Assembly: GCF_900119825.1 (NCBI RefSeq) | Contig: NZ_FPKR01000002.1 | Span: forward strand, 124,001 to 188,000 | Direction: 5' to 3' | DNA from: Chitinimonas taiwanensis DSM 18899 | Lineage (GTDB): Bacteria > Pseudomonadota > Gammaproteobacteria > Burkholderiales > Chitinimonadaceae | DNA length: 64,000 bases | Shown here: one piece after another, positions 44,203 to 52,741 of the stretch | How positions within the stretch are numbered: position 1 is the stretch's first letter | Layout: each line of letters starts with the position of its first letter | Made by a program: the position numbers and the translations under genes | The notes under the pieces: generated by a model | Databases searched by the model: none | Seen by the model: the letters and a program-made list of their open reading frames with translations, nothing else | What the model was told of the DNA's origin: nothing

Positions 44203-46085
44203 TGCCTACCCGTTTCAACCGTGTGTATATCGAGGCCGCCGGCTACCACCTGCCCGGCCCCGCCATCAGCAATGAGGCGATGGATGCTTATATCGCCCCG
44301 CTCAACCGCATCTCCGGGCGCATCAAGGCGCGCATCCTGGCCGAAAACGGCATTGCGACGCGCCACTACGGCATCGATGCCGAGGGCAATACCGTGATCA
44401 GCCATGCTCAGCTCGCCGCCGCAGCCGTGCATGATTGCCTGGCGCGCGCGCAGGCCGGGCTTGGTGATGTGTCGCTGCTCAGCGTAGGCTCTTCGGGCGG
44501 CGATGCGCTGATGCCGGGCTTTGCGAACATGATCCAGGGCGAACTCGGTGCGCCGCCGATGAGCACGCTGTCGAGCCAGGGCGTGTGTGCGGCCGGGGTC
44601 AGTGCGATCCAGCATGCGGCCCAGGGCATCGAGCTGGGCGCGCATCGCCAGGCGCTGGCGCTGGCGGCTGAAATGCCCTCGCGCATGTTCAAGCGCAGCC
44701 GCTTTGGCCCACGTGGCTACGATAGCGATTTCGATGCGCACTTCCTGCGCTGGATGTTGTCGGACGGCGCCGGTGCGCTGCTGCTGACCGACAGCCCCAG
44801 CGGGCGCGGCGGCCTGCGCCTGAAGCTGAACTGGATACACCAGCAAAGCTTTGCCGGCGATTACCCGGTATGCATGCAACTGGGCCTGAGCCAGGACCGC
44901 AGCACGTCCTTCCTCGACTATCCCTCCGCCAGCGAGGCCGAAGCCGCCGGTGCGCTGTCGCTGCGTCAGGACATCCGCCTCTTGCCGCATCTCTTTGATG
45001 TGTCCATCCATGAATATGTGAAGCTGGTGGAAGCCGGCTGGGTCAAGGCCGGTGAGGTCGACCACTTCCTGTGCCATTACTCCTCGGAGAAATTCATCCC
45101 GGTGGTGGAGGAACTACTCGACAAAGCCGGCCTGTCGATTGCCCGTGAGCGCTGGTACAGCAATCTGCGCACACGCGGCAATACCGGCGCAGCCTCCATC
45201 TTTATCATGCTGGCCGAGTTCCTCGATACCCATAGCCTGAAAGCCGGCGAGAAGATCCTCTGCTTCATTCCCGAATCGGGTCGTATCAGCGCCGCCTATA
45301 TGCTGCTGGAAGTGGAAGACGCATCCGCGCCGCTGGCCCAGCCCACCACGACGCCTGCGGCTACCCGCCCCGGCGCACCAGCCACCGCCATCGCCGCCCC
45401 GCACGACCCAGCCGGCGCGCCCAGCCAGCTGCAACCGCTGCTGACCCAGCTGGCCGGCATCTGGCATGACTACCGCTCGGCCGTCTGGCGCAGCCCAGTC
45501 ATTCACAAGCTGGTGGCCGGCCAGTTCAGCGTGGCCGACTACCAGCGCTGGACCGCGCAATGGGTGCCTCAGGTACGCGAAGGCAGTAAATGGATGCGCG
45601 AAGCGGTCGCCTCGCTGACCGGCCCGTTTGCCGAGCTGGGCGCGCTGATCGAGACCCACGCGGGCGACGAGCAGAACGACTTCATGATCCTCTACCAGGA
45701 TTACCAGGCCGCCGGCGGCACCCAGCCGCTCGATGCGCTGCGGCGCAATCCGGGTGGCGAGGCGCTCAATAGCTATCTGCATGCGCTGGCCGCCAGCGAG
45801 AACCCGCTGGGCCTGTTAGGCGCTATCTATGTGATCGAGGGCACCGGTCAGCGCATCGTGCCCGCGCTCCTGCCGCTGTTGCGCCAACAGGTGGACCTGC
45901 CACCGAGCGCCTTCCGCTTTCTCGACTACCATGGCGCCAACGACGAGCATCATCTGGCGCGCTGGCTGGCGGCGGTGGAAATCGTGCTCAGCATCGAACC
46001 GAAGGCGGCCGAAGCCATCCTCGCCACCGCGCGCCGTACCACCCAGCTCTATCTGATGCAGTTCGAGCACATCCTGGACGCCTGA
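44202..46085 (+). CDS. KAS III ketosynthase fused to a heme-oxygenase-like diiron domain
   Basis: The 627-residue protein has two domains. The N-terminal part (about 1-375) is a beta-ketoacyl-ACP synthase III-like thiolase fold with the catalytic Cys129 (SSQGVCAAG), His292 (FLCHYSSEKF) and Asn327 (TRGNTGAAS). After an Ala/Pro linker (about 378-410), the C-terminal domain (about 412-627) is an all-helical TenA/heme-oxygenase-like iron-containing oxidase domain. Candidate metal ligands lie in REGSKWMREAV, ALIETHAGDEQND and GANDEHHLARW. In this fold iron activates O2. The fusion implies that a condensed acyl product is directly oxidised. It is coupled to the desaturase (1-base overlap) and to the downstream unknown gene. 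Confidence 0.85.
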   Translation: MPTRFNRVYIEAAGYHLPGPAISNEAMDAYIAPLNRISGRIKARILAENGIATRHYGIDAEGNTVISHAQLAAAAVHDCLARAQAGLGDVSLLSVGSSGGDALMPGFANMIQGELGAPPMSTLSSQGVCAAGVSAIQHAAQGIELGAHRQALALAAEMPSRMFKRSRFGPRGYDSDFDAHFLRWMLSDGAGALLLTDSPSGRGGLRLKLNWIHQQSFAGDYPVCMQLGLSQDRSTSFLDYPSASEAEAAGALSLRQDIRLLPHLFDVSIHEYVKLVEAGWVKAGEVDHFLCHYSSEKFIPVVEELLDKAGLSIARERWYSNLRTRGNTGAASIFIMLAEFLDTHSLKAGEKILCFIPESGRISAAYMLLEVEDASAPLAQPTTTPAATRPGAPATAIAAPHDPAGAPSQLQPLLTQLAGIWHDYRSAVWRSPVIHKLVAGQFSVADYQRWTAQWVPQVREGSKWMREAVASLTGPFAELGALIETHAGDEQNDFMILYQDYQAAGGTQPLDALRRNPGGEALNSYLHALAASENPLGLLGAIYVIEGTGQRIVPALLPLLRQQVDLPPSAFRFLDYHGANDEHHLARWLAAVEIVLSIEPKAAEAILATARRTTQLYLMQFEHILDA

Positions 46086-46086
46086 G

Positions 46087-46971
46087 ATGAAACGCCTGCC
46101 CGACTTCCTTGCCCACGAGCACGACACGCGCGATCCCAATCCCTGGCTGGCGCTCTATCTCGACCAGAGTACCCCACTGCCCGACCATGTGAAGCAGGCT
46201 TGGCTGGCCGACTCCAGCTCGCTGGCGCGCCAGTTCCTGCTGCCCTTCATTCGCCCGCTGGCACGCACGCTGATCGTGCTGATCCAGGTGATCAAGGTCT
46301 TCGTGCCACGCCGCTGGGCCGCATCGCGCTTTCTGCACTGGCTGCTGGCCGAAGGCCTCAAGCGCCTGGTCTCACCCGAGGCCAACTGGCTGGTGATGCG
46401 TCACTTCCACCTCGGCGGGCAGATTCTCGAATTCATCGCGAAAAACTCACCAGTGCCCGTAGACACGGCGCCGCTGCGCCCCATCGTGCTCGACGACCTG
46501 AAGGACGAGCTTTTCCTCAAGCACGACCTCAATCTGTTCAATTTCGTGATCCGCCTGAACCAGGCGCTGCGCTTTACCGAACAGCAGCTGGGCCCGGTGG
46601 CGGCGCCCGACTTCAGCATGATCGTCGAGCCGCCCATCCAGCTGGAGGACTTTCCGCACGGTGCCCTGAACAAGGTCGATCTGCAGACCGCCATCGAGTG
46701 CTTTACCCCGATCTACCAGCTCTTCCTCACCGATAACGACTTCTGGCGCGCGGCCAACTCGCTGCAGCTGGACGAAACCATTGGCGTGTACGCGGCCACC
46801 ATCCTCAACGCGCCCCAGCACCTGATCCTGCTCAATAACAAGCATCCGCTGGTGCCACAGAGCACGCTGCGCGCCGGCTACCGGCTGGTGCTGCACGGCC
46901 TGTCGACCGAGATGCTGCATGCGCTGTTGATGCAGCTGAAGATGGCGCAGGCCGACAAGCAAGAGGCTTGA
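46087..46971 (+). CDS. Unknown protein of the lipid-type cluster, 294 aa
   Basis: It starts one base after the KAS III-oxidase stop, so it belongs to the same operon. The N-terminus (FLAHEHDTRDPNPWLALYLD) is polar. A hydrophobic/amphipathic segment lies at about 54-75 (FIRPLARTLIVLIQVIKVFV). The body contains MRHFHLGGQILEFI, FLKHDLNLFNFVIRLN and PLVPQSTLRAGYRLVLHGLS. Histidines are frequent but do not make a recognisable metal motif. I do not recognise a family; the context suggests it completes or transports the lipid product. Confidence 0.75.
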   Translation: MKRLPDFLAHEHDTRDPNPWLALYLDQSTPLPDHVKQAWLADSSSLARQFLLPFIRPLARTLIVLIQVIKVFVPRRWAASRFLHWLLAEGLKRLVSPEANWLVMRHFHLGGQILEFIAKNSPVPVDTAPLRPIVLDDLKDELFLKHDLNLFNFVIRLNQALRFTEQQLGPVAAPDFSMIVEPPIQLEDFPHGALNKVDLQTAIECFTPIYQLFLTDNDFWRAANSLQLDETIGVYAATILNAPQHLILLNNKHPLVPQSTLRAGYRLVLHGLSTEMLHALLMQLKMAQADKQEA

Positions 46972-46981
46972 GCTAGCGCCA

Positions 46982-47004
46982 GGGACGGATAGTCCGGCCG
47001 TCCC
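46982..47004 (+). terminator. Hairpin after the lipid-type cluster
   Basis: A 7-bp stem GGGACGG (46982-46988) / CCGTCCC (46998-47004) starts eleven bases after the stop. There is no T-run. A second, looser pair (ACGCCCCT near 47031 with AGGGGCGT near 47068) follows before the chemoreceptor gene. Confidence 0.4.
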
Positions 47005-47157
47005 GCTGCGCACACCATGACGGCATGCTGACGCCCCTCCACACCCGTCTACGCCCGTGCAGGGGCGTTAGCCCCGCTGCCTGGCAATCCCCATCGCGAC
47101 ACCGGTCTCCGCGGTCTATGAATAAGCAGCAGTTCATCAGATCAATAAGGGGACGAC

Positions 47158-48777
47158 ATGAGTATCCGTGCACGCCTGGCCGGCTTGATTGGCGGCGCCA
47201 TCCTGGCCTTGCTGATCGTCGGCGTATTCGGCCTCTTCCAGCTGGGCCAGATGCAGCAGACCGTTGGGCAGGTCACCGAGCGGGAAGTCCCGGCCCTGCT
47301 CGCCATCAAGGGCTTCGAGGCCCGCTATCACGCCCTGCGTACGCTGGTCTTTCGCCATATCGCCGACCCTGACCCGGACCGCAAGGCGGCCCTCGACAGC
47401 GAGCTGAAGGGCGGGGTGAGCAAGCTGGATGCCGATCTGGCCAGCTTCCTGAGCACGATGCCTGATAGCGAGGCCAAGACTCGCCTAGCCGAGTTCCGCG
47501 ACATCATGGCCAGCTATTTCCTGGTGTGCGAAACCGCGCTGGCGCGCTCGCGCAATGGCCAGACCGAGGCGGCCATGGAGCTGGCGGTCAGCCCCTATAT
47601 CGAAGATGCCGCCCAGCTGACCGTGGAAACCCTGGGTGGGCTGGTCAGCGAGGCCAGCCAGCGCGTCAGCGATAGCCGCGACGGTGCGGCGCAGACCTAT
47701 AAGGCGGCCTTTGGCGTGCTGATCGGGGTCATCGTGTTGGCGGCCGCTTTGATGGCGGGTCTGGGATGGATGCTCAGCAATGCCATCAGCCGGCGTATGA
47801 ATGCGCTGCGCGACACAGTGGTGGAGATCGGCGCCTCGCTGGACTTCACCCGCAAGATGCCGGCCAGTGGCAATGACGAGATCGGCCAGACGGTTGCCGC
47901 CTTCAACCGCATGAGTGACGCGCTGCGCGAATCCTTCGCCCAGCTTGCGGGCCTGGCCAAAGGCGTGGGCGAGGCGTCGCAGCGCATGCGCGCCACCTCG
48001 CAGGCCCTGTCGGACGATGCCAGCACGCAGAGTGATTCCGCCGCCGCCATGGCCGCCGCGGTGGAAGAGGTGACGGTCAGCATCAACCATGTCGCCCAGC
48101 GTGCCCAGGATGCGGCTGGCCTGGTGGCCGGCGCTGGCCAGCAGGCGAGCGAGGGTGCGGAGGTGGTCAATACCTCGGTGCGCCAGTTCAGCCAGATTGC
48201 CAGCCAGGTGGACGATACCGAGCAAAGCCTGCGCCTGCTCGAGGCCGAGACGGCCAAGATAGGCAGTGTGATTGCCGTGATACGCGAGGTGGCCGAGCAG
48301 ACCAATCTGCTGGCCTTGAATGCGGCCATTGAAGCGGCACGGGCGGGCGAACATGGGCGTGGCTTTGCCGTGGTGGCCGATGAGGTGCGCGGACTGGCCG
48401 AACGCACCGCCAGAAGCACGCAGGAAATCACCGAGTTGGTGGCCAAGGTCAAGCACAGCAGCGATGACGTCAGCCAGCGCATGCGGCAAACGGTGACCAC
48501 CGTGCAGGAAGGGGTCGCCTCGGCACGGGCTGCCGGCACGGCGATGGAAATCATTCGCAGCTCGGCCGGCGACACGGTCGCCGTAGTACGCGATATCACC
48601 GATGCCATCCATGAGCAGAGCACCGCCAGCACCTCGATCTCGCAGCAGGTGGAGCGGATTGCCAGCATGGCCGAGCAAAGCACCGCCGCCGCCCGCGATG
48701 CGGCCGGGGAAGCCAACGGCCTGCATGCCCTGTCGGGCGAAATGGGTGTGGCCATTTCGCGCTATCGCTTCCAGTAG
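47158..48777 (+). CDS. Methyl-accepting chemotaxis protein
   Basis: This is a 539-residue transmembrane chemoreceptor. TM1 is at about 8-28 ([20 protein letters not shown]). A helical periplasmic four-helix-bundle domain with [20 protein letters not shown] runs to about 185. TM2 is at about 186-208 ([20 protein letters not shown]). It is followed by HAMP ([20 protein letters not shown]) and the cytoplasmic signalling domain with the hairpin tip [38 protein letters not shown]. No CheR-binding pentapeptide is seen at the C-terminus. The maltose-binding protein gene follows 61 bases downstream. Confidence 0.94.
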   Translation: MSIRARLAGLIGGAILALLIVGVFGLFQLGQMQQTVGQVTEREVPALLAIKGFEARYHALRTLVFRHIADPDPDRKAALDSELKGGVSKLDADLASFLSTMPDSEAKTRLAEFRDIMASYFLVCETALARSRNGQTEAAMELAVSPYIEDAAQLTVETLGGLVSEASQRVSDSRDGAAQTYKAAFGVLIGVIVLAAALMAGLGWMLSNAISRRMNALRDTVVEIGASLDFTRKMPASGNDEIGQTVAAFNRMSDALRESFAQLAGLAKGVGEASQRMRATSQALSDDASTQSDSAAAMAAAVEEVTVSINHVAQRAQDAAGLVAGAGQQASEGAEVVNTSVRQFSQIASQVDDTEQSLRLLEAETAKIGSVIAVIREVAEQTNLLALNAAIEAARAGEHGRGFAVVADEVRGLAERTARSTQEITELVAKVKHSSDDVSQRMRQTVTTVQEGVASARAAGTAMEIIRSSAGDTVAVVRDITDAIHEQSTASTSISQQVERIASMAEQSTAAARDAAGEANGLHALSGEMGVAISRYRFQ

Positions 48778-48838
48778 GCAGCGCTGCACGATGCCAAGCC
48801 GCCAGTACGCCGACTGCCCTCACAGAGGAATCACCATC

Positions 48839-50020
48839 ATGCGCCTCATGCTCAGCCTCATCTGCCTGTTTGTCCTCCATGCCCCGGTCACCGCTGCCGA
48901 GGCCGGCAAGCTGCTGATCTGGATCAATGCCGACAAGGCCTATGGCGGCCTGCAGCAGATTGCCGACCGCTTCAGCAAGGACACCGGCATTCCCGCCAAG
49001 GTCGAGCACCCGGACGATCTGGGTAGCGCGTTTGAGACCGCCAGCAAGAATGGCAAGGGGCCGGACATCATGTTCTGGGCCCATGACCGCATCGGCGACT
49101 GGATCGCCAAGGGGCTGATCAGCCCGGTCTCGCCCAAGCCGGCCCTGCAGCAGGAGCAGGTCAAGGTAGGCTGGGATGCCTTCACCCTGGGCGGCAAGGT
49201 ATGGGGCTATCCGGTCGGGGCCGAAGCCGTGATGCTGATCTACAACCGCAAGCTGGTCAGCAAGCCACCCGCCAGCTTCGAGGAGATCGAAGCCCTGCAC
49301 CAGGGCTTGCAGGCGCAAGGAGTGAGGGCCATTGGCTGGGACTATACGAATGCCTACTTCACCTGGCCGCTGCTGGCCGCCAATGGCGGCTATGTCTTCG
49401 CTCGCAACAAGGCCGGCGATTACGATCCGGCCGATATCGGGGTCAACAATGCAGGTGCACTCAAGGGTGTGCAGCTGCTCAACCGCTTCATCACTAGCGG
49501 CGTACTGCCCAAGGGTGGCTTGCCGTATGGCGATGCGGAAAAAGCCATGAAGGAAGGCAAGCAAGCGATGTGGATCAACGGCCCCTGGGCCTGGAGTGCG
49601 CTGCGCGAAGCCGGCATCGACTTCGGCGTGGCACCGCTGCCTACGGTGGACGGCAAGCCGGCACGCCCTTTTGTTGGTGTACTGGGTGCCATGCTGGTTG
49701 CCGGTTCGCCCAATCAGGCCACGGCAGTGAAGTTCCTGGAGGAGTATGTGCTAAAGGAAGCCGGGCTCAAGACCATGAATGCCGACAAGCCTATCGGCGT
49801 GCCCTTGAACAAGCGCCTGTTCTGGGCCTTGATGCGCGACCCGAATATCCGCATCTCCATGGACGGGGTGACTTTTGGCCGCCCCATGCCGTCCAATCTG
49901 GAGATGAGCAAATTCTGGGGCGCGCTACCGCAGGCCTTGATCCAGATAGCCGAGCAGAAGGGTAAGCCCGAGGATGCAATGGCAGCGGCCGCCAAGGCCA
50001 TGCGGGCAAGCACGCCATGA
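48839..50020 (+). CDS. malE: Maltose/maltodextrin-binding periplasmic protein
   Basis: The 393-residue protein has a signal peptide (LMLSLICLFVLHAPVTAAEA) and strong similarity to the E. coli maltose-binding protein throughout: KLLIWINADKAYGGL, VEHPDDLGSAFETA, GPDIMFWAHDRIGDW, YFTWPLLAANGGYVF, MWINGPWAWSALREAG, PFVGVLGAMLVAGSPN. The sugar-binding aromatic residues (W in WINADK, WAHDR, YFTWP, WAWS) are kept. The ATG at 48839 has AGAGGA upstream. No malF, malG or malK lies in the window, so it may serve the chemoreceptor upstream or a distant transporter. Confidence 0.93.
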   Translation: MRLMLSLICLFVLHAPVTAAEAGKLLIWINADKAYGGLQQIADRFSKDTGIPAKVEHPDDLGSAFETASKNGKGPDIMFWAHDRIGDWIAKGLISPVSPKPALQQEQVKVGWDAFTLGGKVWGYPVGAEAVMLIYNRKLVSKPPASFEEIEALHQGLQAQGVRAIGWDYTNAYFTWPLLAANGGYVFARNKAGDYDPADIGVNNAGALKGVQLLNRFITSGVLPKGGLPYGDAEKAMKEGKQAMWINGPWAWSALREAGIDFGVAPLPTVDGKPARPFVGVLGAMLVAGSPNQATAVKFLEEYVLKEAGLKTMNADKPIGVPLNKRLFWALMRDPNIRISMDGVTFGRPMPSNLEMSKFWGALPQALIQIAEQKGKPEDAMAAAAKAMRASTP

Positions 50021-50082
50021 TCGCGCGGGCACAAGCGAGGAACAAGACAGCGTGAGCTGCCTTGCTTGCGTTCAGCCTGGTC

Positions 50083-50970
50083 TCAGGCCGGGAACACCCC
50101 GGTCGATAGATAGCGGTCACCGCGGTCGCAGACGATGCTGACAATGGTAGCGTTCTCCACCTCGGCCGACAGCTTGAGCGCAGCGGCCATGGCGCCGCCT
50201 GAGCTGATGCCGGCGAAGATGCCCTCTTCGGCCGCCAGGCGACGGGTCATGATTTCGGCTTCTTCCTGGCTGACTTCCATGATGCGATCGATCTTGCTGA
50301 AATCGCAGATGCTGGGCACGTATTCCGCCGGCCATTTGCGGATGCCGGGAATCTGCGCGCCATCAATCGGCTGCACACCGACGATCTGCACGGCCGGGTT
50401 CTGTTCGCGCAAATAGCGCCCGGTGCCCATGATGGTGCCGGTGGTACCCATGCTGGAGACGAAATGGGTGATCTGGCCCTGGGTATCGCGCCAGAGTTCC
50501 GGGCCGGTGCTTTCGTAATGAGCAAGCGGATTATCGGGGTTGGCGAACTGATCGAGGATGATGCCCTCGCCCGCGTCGCGCATGCGTTCGGCCAGATCGC
50601 GCGCGCCTTCCATGCCTTCCTTCTGGCTCACCAGCACGATATCGGCGCCGAAGGCCTTCATGGTCTGGCGCCGCTCTATGCTTAGGTGCTCGGGCATGAT
50701 CAGGCGCATCTTGTAACCCATCATGGCTGCCGCCATGGCCAGCGCAATGCCGGTATTGCCGCTGGTGGCCTCGATCAGCGTATCGCCGGGCTGGATGGTG
50801 CCACGCGCCTGTGCACGTCGGATCATGCTCAGCGCCGGGCGGTCCTTGACCGAGCCGGCCGGGTTATTACCCTCCAGCTTGGCCAGCACCACATTGCTGG
50901 TCTGGCCGGGCAGGCGCTTGAGACGCACCAAGGGGGTGTTGCCGACAAAATCTTCCAGGGTCTGATACAT
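50083..50970 (-). CDS. cysM: Cysteine synthase B (O-acetylserine sulfhydrylase)
   Basis: CysM makes cysteine from O-acetylserine and sulfide or thiosulfate, using PLP. The Schiff-base lysine is in NPAGSVKDRPALSM, and the substrate loop is EATSGNTGIALAMAAAMMG. The phosphate-binding glycine loop is SSMGTTGTIMGTG. It is 295 residues, normal for CysM. The ATG at 50970 (MYQTLEDFVGNTPLVRL) was chosen; an open extension of 43 codons upstream is not conserved. It converges on malE. Confidence 0.95.
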   Translation of the reverse strand: MYQTLEDFVGNTPLVRLKRLPGQTSNVVLAKLEGNNPAGSVKDRPALSMIRRAQARGTIQPGDTLIEATSGNTGIALAMAAAMMGYKMRLIMPEHLSIERRQTMKAFGADIVLVSQKEGMEGARDLAERMRDAGEGIILDQFANPDNPLAHYESTGPELWRDTQGQITHFVSSMGTTGTIMGTGRYLREQNPAVQIVGVQPIDGAQIPGIRKWPAEYVPSICDFSKIDRIMEVSQEEAEIMTRRLAAEEGIFAGISSGGAMAAALKLSAEVENATIVSIVCDRGDRYLSTGVFPA

Positions 50971-51065
50971 GCGCGCCGCTCCAATCGAAGCGCGCATTCT
51001 ACCCGCCCAAGGCGAGCAGCCCAAAAGGCCGATCGGCATTTGCATATCGCCCGCCCCAGCATGCA

Positions 51066-51090
51066 CATGCCCCGCACGGGGCGGGGCATG
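51066..51090. terminator. Strong GC-rich hairpin downstream of the phytase-like esterase
   Basis: A 10-bp perfect stem CATGCCCCGC (51066-51075) / GCGGGGCATG (51081-51090) with loop ACGGG lies between cysM and the gene at 51119. No T-run follows on either strand. Confidence 0.5.
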
Positions 51091-51118
51091 TCGAACCATC
51101 AGCGCAAACCAGGCAGGC

Positions 51119-52594
51119 TTACTTGGGGAAGTAGTCCTTGAGCGGCTTCTTCAGGTGGATCATCCACAGCTGGGTGTCGCGCTCTTCGCCCTGAGCGATG
51201 CGCAGCTCGGCATTCACCGCATTGCCCTTGTCGTCCACCAGCTTGCCGGCCTTGTCGACCGCGTATTCCTCCGGGTCGCTTTCCTTGGCATTGATGCTGG
51301 CCTTCAGGCCGAAATCATTGTCATTGATGATGGCAATCTCGGTCGCATCGCCGAACTTACCCAGGTCGCCCACCACGGCCAAGCCCTCTGCCTTCTCGGC
51401 CGTCCAGCCGATCTCGCGCAGATCGAACAGGCGGGTCTTCTTGGCCATTTTGAAGCTGCTGCTGGCGCCAGCGGAAACGATATTGCTCGTACCACTCACT
51501 TCGCCACCTTCCTTGAAGGCCTCCAGCTGCTTGGCATCGGCGTATTCCAGTTCCTTACCATTGGCCAGCTTGACCTTGCTCAGGTCCTGGGCGCCCTTGA
51601 TGTCGATCAGGTAGACGACATTGCGCATCTGCTTGTTCTTGTCCTTACCCTGCTCGATGACCAGAAAGCGCGTCTCGTCGATGGCGACGATATCGCCCAT
51701 CTTGGCGTCGCCGCTCTTCTTGTATTCCTTCACATCATGCGGGTAGGCATACATCTGGGTGTCGCCGGTCTTCGGGTCCAGCACCACCAGACGGATGAAT
51801 TGGGCGGAGCCCTTGGTTTCCTTCTTGATATCCAGCGTGGACTGGATCAGGCCCACCACCAGCCCCTTGGGGGTCAGCGCAATGCCTTCCATGCCACGAT
51901 TGGCCTGGCGCTCGCCCAGTACTTCAGGCAGGCCGGCGCCCGGCAGGTACTGCTGCATGAACTCACCGCTCTTGGCATCCACCTGGGCAATGAAGGGGCC
52001 GTATTCATCGGAAATCCACAGATTGCCAGCCGAGTCGAAATCGATGCCTTCCGGGTCCATGCCGAAGTCGTCGAATTTCAGCGTGGCCAGCGTATCGGAC
52101 AGCGGGATTTCCTTCGAGGAACCGGTGTTTTCCGGGCTGATCGGGCGGCCGCTGATGGCCTTGCCATCCTGCTTGAGCGGCATGCTGCTCACCAGGCGCG
52201 CCGCATCGGCCAACTGCACATTGATCTGGCCGATACGCGGCGCGAAGTCCGGGGCCAGGAAGATCTTGCTGGGCGACTTCTTGTCGCCATTCAGCACCTT
52301 AGGGGCATCACCATTCGGACCGCGGTCGGTAATCGCCCAGAAGCTCAGCGACGCATCCTTGCCATAGCCCTTGAAGCGCAGGCCGGAGCCGAATGCCGGG
52401 TGCAGGCCTTGCGGGAAGGCGCTGGCGAACTTGCCGGTGTAGGCAATCTGCTCGCTGGCCGGAATCTGCACGGTATAGCGTTCCACCGAGGCGATATGGG
52501 CGTGTTCCGGGGTATCGATCTCAAAGGCTTCGGCGGCCTGGGTGGCCACGCCAAAGGCGGCCAGCACAGCGGCGGCGACAAGGCGAACTTGCAT
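51119..52594 (-). CDS. Exported esterase-like, phytase-fold protein
   Basis: The 491-residue protein has a signal peptide (VRLVAAAVLAAFGVATQAAEAF). The mature part is an esterase-like activity of phytase domain: FWAITDRGPNGDAPKVL near the N-terminus, FDDFGMDPEGIDFDSAGNLWISDEYGPFI in the centre, GMEGIALTPKGL and EAEGLAVVGDLG-like AEGLAVVGDLG later. The D-x-E-G-I and SDEYGP segments are the conserved metal/active-site region. It likely hydrolyses phosphate esters in the periplasm. Start: ATG at 52594 with AGGAAAT before it. Confidence 0.85.
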   Translation of the reverse strand: MQVRLVAAAVLAAFGVATQAAEAFEIDTPEHAHIASVERYTVQIPASEQIAYTGKFASAFPQGLHPAFGSGLRFKGYGKDASLSFWAITDRGPNGDAPKVLNGDKKSPSKIFLAPDFAPRIGQINVQLADAARLVSSMPLKQDGKAISGRPISPENTGSSKEIPLSDTLATLKFDDFGMDPEGIDFDSAGNLWISDEYGPFIAQVDAKSGEFMQQYLPGAGLPEVLGERQANRGMEGIALTPKGLVVGLIQSTLDIKKETKGSAQFIRLVVLDPKTGDTQMYAYPHDVKEYKKSGDAKMGDIVAIDETRFLVIEQGKDKNKQMRNVVYLIDIKGAQDLSKVKLANGKELEYADAKQLEAFKEGGEVSGTSNIVSAGASSSFKMAKKTRLFDLREIGWTAEKAEGLAVVGDLGKFGDATEIAIINDNDFGLKASINAKESDPEEYAVDKAGKLVDDKGNAVNAELRIAQGEERDTQLWMIHLKKPLKDYFPK

Positions 52595-52682
52595 GAGGAT
52601 TTCCTGTTAGAGGGCGGTTGAACAAAACGGCCGAACCTTAGCGCCGCCATATGACAGGTTCGCGACAAGTCCTACGCCGGGG

Positions 52683-52716
52683 CAAAAAACAACAAGGCCT
52701 CCGCGATGGGAGGCCC
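52683..52716 (-). terminator. Rho-independent terminator after hldD
   Basis: On the minus strand a 7-bp stem (GGCCTCC / GGAGGCC, 52709-52715 and 52696-52702) is followed by a T-rich stretch (TTGTTGTTTTTTG). It sits about 26 bases after the hldD stop. Confidence 0.82.
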
Positions 52717-52741
52717 GTTCTGCTCAACACATAACGCAAGC

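Noticed and set aside
50971-51099. N-terminal extension of cysM by 43 codons
   Set aside because: CysM proteins begin at the MYQTLEDFVGNTPLV region; the extension is not conserved-looking.
50969-52621. A 550-codon plus-strand frame opposite the phytase-like esterase
   Set aside because: The minus strand has a signal peptide, ribosome site and conserved motifs; the plus-strand frame is repetitive Gly/Leu/His-rich shadow sequence.
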